A DNA stretch of 64,000 nucleotides from Panonychus citri. Its lineage: Eukaryota > Arthropoda > Arachnida > Trombidiformes > Tetranychidae. Both the position numbers and the translations under genes were made by a program. The notes below the pieces were generated by a model. The model did no database searches, was not told the origin of the DNA, and saw only the letters and a list, made by a program, of their open reading frames with translations. Positions 57,508 to 64,000 of the stretch are shown in pieces (the stretch's first letter is position 1; every line of letters starts with the position of its first letter). The stretch is from assembly GCF_014898815.1 (NCBI RefSeq), contig NW_026515539.1, positions 2,046,001 through 2,110,000 of the forward strand, read 5' to 3'.

Positions 57508-58007
57508 TTTGGAAATTAAATTTTGAAGATTTTCTCAATTAATGCAAAGGTAAATATTGTTAATCAAACAAAATCAAACAGGTAGAATTCAAATAACCAG
57601 AGAAGATGAAGAAAAAAAAACCAACTGATTCTAAATGTTTTCCAAATGAGATTTTTTTCTCCACTTTTTTTTACACTTTTTGTTTTTTTGTGGTTACAAA
57701 CATCAAAACACTTAAAAGATGAGGATTCTGTTAATTGTGAACACACAGAGAGAATAAATTAAATATTTTCTCACCAAGATGAAAAATTTTTTTTAATTCT
57801 AAACTGATTGCAAAAACTACAAATTCAGAAAAGGAAATTAAATGTTTCCAACTTGACGTTTCTATAAAAAATGGAAAAGTTTTTTCAAAATCCAAACTTG
57901 TCTCCATCTATCGACCTCATAAGAAGCTATTCTTTTTGAAGTCTGCCGCCATCTAACGGAAAATTTGGTATTCTTTTGAAGGATTGAATAATAAAAGATT
58001 AGGATCT
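57508..58007. other. Tetraspanin 5' region and spacer
   Basis: This should hold the tetraspanin promoter. One CTCF-like motif is present at 57943-57959. I see no coding sequence. Confidence 0.45.
57943..57959 (-). promoter_or_regulatory. CTCF-like motif
   Basis: On the minus strand the bases read CCGTTAGATGGCGGCAG, a close match to the animal CTCF core (CC-x-x-x-AGATGGCG-x-C). It lies between the tetraspanin start and the rearranged ORC1/EDC4 region, a plausible insulator position. Only sequence similarity supports it. Confidence 0.35.
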
Positions 58008-58255
58008 TTAATTGACTTCAATGAAGCGATGTAACTTTTTCTTTATATTTAGTTTGGTCGCATTTTCTTCAACAGATCTTCGCACACTTCTAACAGTAGC
58101 TTTTTTCCCTGTTCCAAGAACACCAGCAAGATAAAGGCACCTTATTAAAAGAAAAACGGAGAATAAGAAGTGATGAGCATTGGAAGAAAACACAGAAACT
58201 TACCCTCCAGTTTGCGCAGTAAATTGAGTGATAATGAAATCATGCAAATGATGAA
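58008..58255 (-). pseudogene. ORC1: Fragment of origin recognition complex subunit 1
   Basis: Two adjoining minus-strand exons (58255-58204 and 58140-58008) with an intact 63-base GT-AG intron encode HHLHDFIITQFTAQTGG, then CLYLAGVLGTGKKATV and a C-terminal piece ending FIEVN before a stop. This matches the start of the ORC1 AAA+ ATPase domain (EF..IY.FVE, GG, Walker A GVPGTGKTATV, FIEVNGM). The Walker A Thr is Lys (GKK) and the Pro is Leu, and the protein stops just after FIEVN, so it cannot be a functional ATPase. The fragment is cut exactly where the EDC4 copy begins (58256). It is a relic of a rearrangement or a piece of an older gene copy. Confidence 0.7.
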
Positions 58256-58741
58256 CTCTCGTGATCTCAGTCATTGTTTTATATTCAATCTTTTTGTCAA
58301 CGTGAAAATATTTCTTTACATTTTGTCTCAGTTTTATTGTATCTCTTTCTCTCTCTCTCTCTCTTTCTCTCTTTTTTTCTTAACAATTTTATCCTTTAAC
58401 ACACTTTATTGTTAACACCTCATGGTAAACATGATTGGAGTGAAAACCACTCTCAATAATAATTGTAGTCTACGTGTGGATCCTGATGCTGAAGTGGTTT
58501 ATGTCAATGTCCCCAAATTGGAAGGGGACAATGTTTACTTTAACACCAACAGTAGTTTCAGTAAAATCGAGAAAATAATCGACTATAAATGGCCAAAAAC
58601 TCGAAACACAAATTGGTTAACTGTCCATCAGACGAAACCTTTTATTGCTTATGTTCTTTTGCCTGATTTTCAAGAATCTAGTCGTCTTAGTCGATCAGTC
58701 GAAGAGCTCGATCCACAAAAGCAAATTGTTCGCATTATGAA
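58256..58741 (+). repeat. Segmental duplication, copy 1 of the EDC4 5' end
   Basis: 486 bases covering leader and the first 107 codons of EDC4. It is repeated at 60153-60634. The only difference I found is four extra bases in the TC-repeat of the leader. Beyond both edges the sequences differ completely. Confidence 0.92.
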
Positions 58742-58829
58742 TTATCACAAAGAGGGAATAATTTCTTTAAGTTTAAAGTGTTTGTGTTTGTGTCCTTGCT
58801 GTGTAAGAGGAAGAAAAATACAAGATTAG
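58422..58829 (+). pseudogene. Truncated duplicate of the EDC4 N-terminus
   Basis: The ATG and first 107 residues equal those of EDC4 at 60315 (MVNMIGVKTTLNNN ... QKQIVRIMNY). At 58742 the similarity ends and 27 unrelated residues (HKEGIISLSLKCLCLCPCC and onward) run to a stop. It keeps the leader and might still be transcribed and make a short protein of 135 residues, lacking the rest of the WD40 propeller. The near-identity of the copies points to a very recent event, gene conversion or an assembly effect. Confidence 0.8.
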
Positions 58830-58919
58830 AAAAGATAATTGGCTTGATGAAATGGTAGAAAAGATGGAAACTTACTAATTGTTTATGGCAGTGATATTAC
58901 ATTTGAGTAAATTGTCCTT

Positions 58920-59582
58920 TTATCGACATCCACAAGCTTCAACTACCATGTCTTGATAATTTTTAAGAACAACTTTCCCATGTTCATCAACGTATAAAAT
59001 TGATATCGATGAAAGTTCAGTGGGAACACAACAAGATTTTTGTACCTTATTGGGTGTAAATGAATTAACTAAATTTTGGACGATCGCATGATTAGTTGCA
59101 TTGTGACTGTCGTTGAGGACGTAAGGACATTCACCGACACAATAGAAGGCTTGGTAACCCAAAGGTGCGACAATCCAATCGTTCCAACCGACCTCACTGA
59201 AATCGACATAAAGTGAATTCCGTCGGCAAGTAGTTTTACGATTTTTACGCCGATTTTTACGACCATTAGGTGGTTTACTTAATCTTTTAATACGATCTAA
59301 CACTTCAATTGTACTACTACTTGGATCGGGAACCAGAGGGGAAGAGTTTCGTAAGTTTCTACTGTCAACTGGTTTAGCATTTCGATTAAAATTATTTATA
59401 TAAATAAATTTATCATGCTGGATAGAATTAAAATTTGTAGAATTAAGGCAAAATTGATCAAATAAATTAGATTCTGGATGTGAAACTGTTGGAGCAGTTG
59501 ATGAATTTTTTGGCAATGAAATTAACATGATAACAATTTCAATGTATAAAAAAGTTGTAACAAAGGTCAATTGGATACTCAT
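58920..59582 (-). CDS. BMP2/4 (Dpp)-type ligand with a BAP31-like N-terminus
   Basis: A single exon encodes 220 residues. Residues about 119-220 are a complete TGF-beta cystine-knot domain of BMP2/4 type (LYVDFSEVGWNDWIVAP, FYCVGECPY, NHAIVQNLVNS, SCCVPTELSSISILY, VLKNYQDMVVEACGCR) with all seven cysteines. A furin-like RIKR lies at 97-100, followed by a basic stretch. The usual prodomain of over 200 residues is absent; only about 75 unrelated residues precede the cleavage site. The N-terminus MSIQLTFVTTFLYIEIVIM closely matches BAP31 at 40360 (13 of the first 17 residues; 42 of 51 bases). It would act as a signal sequence or anchor. The ORF lies between the two EDC4 copies. Without a prodomain, folding and secretion are uncertain. 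It may be a new chimeric gene or a pseudogene. Confidence 0.85.
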   Translation of the reverse strand: MSIQLTFVTTFLYIEIVIMLISLPKNSSTAPTVSHPESNLFDQFCLNSTNFNSIQHDKFIYINNFNRNAKPVDSRNLRNSSPLVPDPSSSTIEVLDRIKRLSKPPNGRKNRRKNRKTTCRRNSLYVDFSEVGWNDWIVAPLGYQAFYCVGECPYVLNDSHNATNHAIVQNLVNSFTPNKVQKSCCVPTELSSISILYVDEHGKVVLKNYQDMVVEACGCR

Positions 59583-60152
59583 TATGATTTGATTACAGAG
59601 TAAATATTTAACAAAAAGGATGAAGGAAACACAATTGATAAAGATCACAATTAATATTAACAAGAAAAAAAAGGAAAATAAATAAAAATAAAAATCAGAA
59701 AAAATAAATTGATAAAAAATGTAAACAAAAAAATGAAAAAACGAAAATCCTAAAGATCAGATACTTCCATTGACCAGTATCGATATTAAATCGATATTTT
59801 GAAATTCTAATTTAATCAAAAGGGGAATTACAATTTAATTTTTACATTTTAATTCTTTGTAATGGTAATTTGTTTTTTCATTTAATTTAAAGTGTTTAAA
59901 TTAACGGTTGAAAGTTGATTGGAAATTGATGAAAATAGTTTTTCTTTGGGACTCGGTGGATAAGCCATCGGATCTTCGGCTTCACCGATTTGCTTTCAGC
60001 TTAACGGCTTCGATCAACTGGTTAAGTGGCTACAAAAAATCATCGGTTTGATTATTTGTTGTAATCATTTGCTTTTTTGTTTAATTTTATAATTTATTGA
60101 TTGTTCACTTTTAGCGTGTCTTTCATTCAACTCTTGTTCACCTTAATTTTTG
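59583..60152. other. Spacer upstream of EDC4 and of the BMP-type ORF
   Basis: AT-rich sequence between two divergent genes, with a GC-richer patch at about 59945-60035. It could be the native EDC4 promoter region, since EDC4 continues intact to its right. No other gene is seen. Confidence 0.45.
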
Positions 60153-60634
60153 CTCTCGTGATCTCAGTCATTGTTTTATATTCAATCTTTTTGTCAACGT
60201 GAAAATATTTCTTTACATTTTGTCTCAGTTTTATTGTATCTCTTTCTCTCTCTCTCTTTCTCTCTTTTTTTCTTAACAATTTTATCCTTTAACACACTTT
60301 ATTGTTAACACCTCATGGTAAACATGATTGGAGTGAAAACCACTCTCAATAATAATTGTAGTCTACGTGTGGATCCTGATGCTGAAGTGGTTTATGTCAA
60401 TGTCCCCAAATTGGAAGGGGACAATGTTTACTTTAACACCAACAGTAGTTTCAGTAAAATCGAGAAAATAATCGACTATAAATGGCCAAAAACTCGAAAC
60501 ACAAATTGGTTAACTGTCCATCAGACGAAACCTTTTATTGCTTATGTTCTTTTGCCTGATTTTCAAGAATCTAGTCGTCTTAGTCGATCAGTCGAAGAGC
60601 TCGATCCACAAAAGCAAATTGTTCGCATTATGAA
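60153..60634 (+). repeat. Segmental duplication, copy 2 (within intact EDC4)
   Basis: Partner of 58256-58741. It includes the leader with a TC run of about 60244-60265 and the first EDC4 codons. Confidence 0.92.
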
Positions 60635-63200
60635 CTACAACAACCAGAAAAGGTTCCTTGTTAAGCCAGGATTCTCCACTACAATTGCCGATCTTGCATT
60701 TGCTTATGTTACCATGTCAAATCGTAATGATGATAAATTAGCAGTAGTTGATCGATTTGCCAATGTCGTCATCTACAGTTTCACTGTCATTAATGATACT
60801 TACAAGTCATTTGAACTTTTAAAAATCGTATCTGAGGTTGGTGTCCCTTTCTCTGAGGTCAGACTTGCTTGGTGTCCTGGTTACGTTGTAGATGATGAAG
60901 ATTTCGGAATGAATTTGGCCATATCATATGACAATACCATTGAAGTTTATGATGTTGGGCGTTTTGCAGAAAAAGGCTTCTGTCACATCTCCAAAGAAGA
61001 GTTAGAACTCTCAACTCCTGAAAGGAAATTGATCAAAGAATCTGGGTGTGAACCAATAATTACTCTCGCATTATCTAATGATTTAGCAATGATATGTTCT
61101 GCTTCTAAAGACAATCGAGTTCGATTTTATCAATTTGAAGATGAAGAAGTTCGCCTCGTTCATACATGGGAACCAGAATGGCTCACGGGTGGTAATTTGA
61201 GTTGTATCTTTTTCCTTGATGATTTCAATGAATTACTCAAAGACCAAGACCGAGGTATTTGGGGTTATATTTTCGTTGGAACCTCAAATGGAGAAATAAC
61301 AATTTGGGAATCCAATCATTGGCGACCCATTCAAAAGGTTGTTCTCAGTTTTCCCGACGAAGAGCCTTCCAACATTACCTACAGAATCGATTTAACATCT
61401 CAAGTTATCATCGCTATTCAAGAAAAGACTGGTTTCCTTCTGCATTTAGAATTTCTCGACGGTGGAAGATGTGGAGTAGATGAAAGTGACAAATCTCTTC
61501 TCGTTAAACAGCCTCGAATCAAGAAAATTACCCGATTTCAACTGTACAATCCAATTCTCTCCTTTACCGTGAAAAGACCAAATCCTTCTCAGATTGAGAT
61601 TTTCTGGTTAACCCAGAAAACCATCGAGAAATGTTTAGTTGATGTTGACAGTCTAGTGATCGATGAAAATGCAGAAAACACTTTCCTCTCCAGGTATAAT
61701 ATATCAAATATTAGCCAAGAGTATGATTCAAAACGATCATCACTATTGTTTCAAAATATGAGTATTAATGGAGCTGATGTTGAATCTGTTGGCAATGACT
61801 CATCGAGACGATCTCTTCCATCTTATGAGCAAACTCCACCTGTTACCCTGGCAGATATTTTCAATAACACGAGTACTATTTCCGAATCAGGAGCATCTGG
61901 TTTAGCTGTTGGTGGATCCGGAAATAAAACATCTAATGAACCAAAATCCATTTCTGGTGGTCATTCAATGAATGACCCAATGAGCCAGCGTCAAACCAGT
62001 TCACCTACAAGTCGAGAGGTGGCAAATTATCTCGACGATGAAAAGGTTCATCCTAGAAAATCAAACCTCAAGGTGTATCAAGATATGCTTAGAATGGAAC
62101 CACCAAGTGAAATGAATGTTCCTCCAACCAAGATACTTAATATCGATCCAAGAGTTCAACATCCCATCAGTTCAGTGCCTTACGAGCCTTTACCTAAAGA
62201 TCTCGCCAAGGAAGGGATGTTAAAAGCCCTGGAATCAAATCTTATTGACCGTTTTAACCTTAAAGTGGACAGTCTTCAGAGTGAAATGTCCAAGATAAGC
62301 GATGACATTGAGAGTCTTCGTAATGAAGTTAAAGATCCGTCACAATTAAAAGCCGCTAATAAGATTGTCGATGTTTTAGTTAAAAAGCTGATGCATCAAA
62401 TGAACGGAATGTTCGCAAAAGGATTGGAAGAATTTATGGGACAAATTCGATCTGAAATAACACCAACAATAAACACCATTAACCAGTGTAAAAATGATTT
62501 TAATTCACAAGTTACATCAATGGAGAAACAGATGAAACAATGTGAAGCTCAGATTACCGAGCTACGTAAAGAAGTGGCTGAATGTAGTAAAAATCAAAGC
62601 GAAATAATCGCCCAATTAAGATTCCAACAACAACAACTTCACGCTGTTTCACCGATACCAATGGGTCTTCGTCATCAGTTGATGAACACAACACCGACAC
62701 CAAACAAACAACCTTTTAGTCCAATGGTGATATTTCAATCGGAGGAAGAGAAAAGGAAAAAAGCTGAACTCGAAAAGGCCAATCGATTAGTTCAAATGTG
62801 GAGTAAGATCCGAAGTAACGATAGAAAACAAATACTCGATGGTATTTGTCAAGCCTTCGAACTCAAAGATCCAATTTATATAAACCAAATTTGTGAGCAT
62901 TTTAAAAACACCAAAGGAGCGTCTTTCCTGGTTGACCTGGTAGCTCACGATCAAGCGCTTCTACTGTCCATTTTAAGCACCTTAGCCCAAGCCAATCTTA
63001 AGGAAGAGAAATGGAAGATCCCTTTTATCACCGCAATCGTACCCAAATTAGATGTTAAATCGCCGCTCATAAGCGATTGGCTACCACGATTCGAAGCCAA
63101 ATTGGTCAGTCGTCTTGAAGAAGCTCATAAAGTCCTTGGAGATCAAGCTCGCGATATCCCGTTGGTACTAACAATTTTAGGTCTATTGAGAAATCGTTAA
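60315..63200 (+). CDS. EDC4: Enhancer of mRNA decapping 4 (Ge-1/Hedls)
   Basis: A single exon encodes 961 residues, shorter than human EDC4 (about 1400). The N-terminal 430 residues form the WD40-like propeller (SYDNTIEVYDVG, SKDNRVRFYQFED, FVGTSNGEITIWESN). A Ser-rich linker (about 440-620) follows. A coiled coil spans about 640-780 (ESNLIDRFNLKVDSLQSEMS). The C-terminal helical domain begins LVQMWSKIRSNDRKQILDG and ends LVLTILGLLRNR, typical of Ge-1. EDC4 scaffolds DCP1 and DCP2 in P-bodies and stimulates decapping. The ATG at 60315 follows a pyrimidine-rich leader. Its first 107 codons are duplicated at 58422. AATAAA at 63356 ends the transcript. Confidence 0.92.
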   Translation: MVNMIGVKTTLNNNCSLRVDPDAEVVYVNVPKLEGDNVYFNTNSSFSKIEKIIDYKWPKTRNTNWLTVHQTKPFIAYVLLPDFQESSRLSRSVEELDPQKQIVRIMNYNNQKRFLVKPGFSTTIADLAFAYVTMSNRNDDKLAVVDRFANVVIYSFTVINDTYKSFELLKIVSEVGVPFSEVRLAWCPGYVVDDEDFGMNLAISYDNTIEVYDVGRFAEKGFCHISKEELELSTPERKLIKESGCEPIITLALSNDLAMICSASKDNRVRFYQFEDEEVRLVHTWEPEWLTGGNLSCIFFLDDFNELLKDQDRGIWGYIFVGTSNGEITIWESNHWRPIQKVVLSFPDEEPSNITYRIDLTSQVIIAIQEKTGFLLHLEFLDGGRCGVDESDKSLLVKQPRIKKITRFQLYNPILSFTVKRPNPSQIEIFWLTQKTIEKCLVDVDSLVIDENAENTFLSRYNISNISQEYDSKRSSLLFQNMSINGADVESVGNDSSRRSLPSYEQTPPVTLADIFNNTSTISESGASGLAVGGSGNKTSNEPKSISGGHSMNDPMSQRQTSSPTSREVANYLDDEKVHPRKSNLKVYQDMLRMEPPSEMNVPPTKILNIDPRVQHPISSVPYEPLPKDLAKEGMLKALESNLIDRFNLKVDSLQSEMSKISDDIESLRNEVKDPSQLKAANKIVDVLVKKLMHQMNGMFAKGLEEFMGQIRSEITPTINTINQCKNDFNSQVTSMEKQMKQCEAQITELRKEVAECSKNQSEIIAQLRFQQQQLHAVSPIPMGLRHQLMNTTPTPNKQPFSPMVIFQSEEEKRKKAELEKANRLVQMWSKIRSNDRKQILDGICQAFELKDPIYINQICEHFKNTKGASFLVDLVAHDQALLLSILSTLAQANLKEEKWKIPFITAIVPKLDVKSPLISDWLPRFEAKLVSRLEEAHKVLGDQARDIPLVLTILGLLRNR

Positions 63201-63579
63201 AACTCAAGAGAGTTTATATTTTTTTCTTTCGATTTTCTTTTTCTCGTTTTTCTTTCATTTCTATTTCATTGCTTAAATTTCCACCTCAGATGTTATATTC
63301 TCTCATCAAAATTTTCTCTCTTTTTTCTTCTCACTCACAAACTGTAACATCTTTCAATAAATCAACGATTCTAAACTGTTATGTGATTTATAAAGGTACT
63401 ATTTTTTTTAATAACAATGTTTCTTTTTAAAGCTCTGTATTGGTGAGAATTTGGTTTACATATTTGTTGTTTGAGAGAATAATATTTTCAATATGATTGA
63501 TCATCGTAGATAATTGTCATTATTTCTGTATTGATTAACGAAAATGAACATTGTTTTTACAAAAAAAGGATTTCAAATC
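63201..63579. other. Convergent 3' region
   Basis: 3' UTR of EDC4 with AATAAA at 63356-63361, then T-rich sequence up to the stop of the last gene. Confidence 0.5.
63356..63361 (+). terminator. Polyadenylation signal (AATAAA) of EDC4
   Basis: Canonical hexamer 155 bases after the EDC4 stop, in a U-rich 3' UTR. Confidence 0.65.
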
Positions 63580-63965
63580 TCAATTTTCTAATTTGATTTC
63601 ATCTGTTTGATTGGCTTGAGGTTTACCTGCAACCTCAACGTTTTCCTCCATCCGGGTCTCGGTCGCCTCAAGTTTAGCCTCCGATGGGATAAGATCCCTA
63701 ACAGCGTTACAAAGCTGATCGAAAAGATCAGGCTCTTTATGCTTGGGGATTAATTGTTTGCTTATTTTGAATGCATTTTTGGCAACTTCAGCTTTAAATC
63801 AAAAATAAAACAGTAAAAGTAAAGTCAAAAGATGAAAAAAAAGCAGACAGAATTAAAAACAATTAAAATAAGGAAAATTAAAATTAACTTACCTTTCATC
63901 TTACTAATTGATTGAATAAGATCAATTATCTCATAATTTGGAGCTTCAATCCGATGAGATTCCAT
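63580..63965 (-). CDS. Small unidentified acidic/helical protein
   Basis: Two exons (63965-63893 and 63791-63580) with a 101-base intron (AAG|GTAAGT ... TTTAAAG) give 94 residues: MESHRIEAPNYEIIDLIQ at the start, a Lys-rich helical middle (AEVAKNAFKISKQLIPKHK), LFDQLCNAVRDLIPSE, and a charged tail. The frame crosses the junction cleanly (G + CT = Ala). No signal, membrane segment or known motif is visible. Exon 2 is less AT-rich than its flanks and looks genuinely coding. I do not recognise the family. It is convergent with EDC4, and its promoter lies at or beyond the window edge. Confidence 0.65.
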
Positions 63966-64000
63966 GTTGATGATTGAATTAACGATTTTCACAAAAATAA

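Noticed and set aside
1..64000. CRISPR arrays, tRNA or rRNA genes
   Set aside because: I looked for regularly spaced repeats and for tRNA box sequences and saw none; the window is clearly eukaryotic nuclear DNA.

Overview
This window is AT-rich eukaryotic DNA with short GT-AG introns (about 53-120 bases in most genes) and conserved animal genes spaced a few kilobases apart. A CYP3-clan P450, an IkB/Cactus protein, a BMP2/4-type ligand, the TFCP2, MARF1, EDC4 and tetraspanin genes, and the compact gene structure suggest an arthropod, most likely a mite of the spider-mite type. The species is an inference. I could not run a search, so all identifications rest on recognising motifs and family patterns.

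Layout. 1-17 kb: a partial Ser/Pro-rich exon (-), RMDN3-like (-), cytochrome P450 (-), CP2 transcription factor (-) divergent from the SUMO ligase NSE2 (+), Jagunal (-) and inositol monophosphatase (-). 17-23 kb: gene-poor, with broken minus-strand coding remnants. 23-30 kb: a retrotransposon zone on the minus strand. It has an endonuclease/RT ORF2 interrupted by a 53-base intron-like sequence, an overlapping small ORF1, an antisense intronless RING-like gene, and a second gag-like ORF with its own intron. 33-41 kb: IkB (+), a MARF1-like protein with eight LOTUS domains (-), and BAP31 (+) with a one-base frameshift. 41.5-42.2 kb: a 629-bp hairpin element flanked by TA. 43.3-57.5 kb: a tetraspanin (-) whose first intron is about 12.5 kb and holds, on the opposite strand, a four-exon gene for a secreted Trp/Pro-repeat protein. 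58-63 kb: a patchwork of an ORC1 fragment, a near-identical copy of the EDC4 5' end, a BMP-type ligand whose N-terminus resembles BAP31, then intact EDC4. The right edge has a two-exon gene for an unidentified 94-residue protein.

The host genes form no operon-like pathway. Themes are RNA decay (EDC4, MARF1), the ER and its contacts (Jagunal, BAP31, RMDN3-like), NF-kB signalling (IkB) and genome maintenance (NSE2, ORC1 remnant). The most unusual points are the BAP31-like/BMP chimera inside the EDC4 duplication, the introns in retroelement ORFs, the nested Trp-Pro repeat gene and the antisense RING-like gene inside the retroelement zone.
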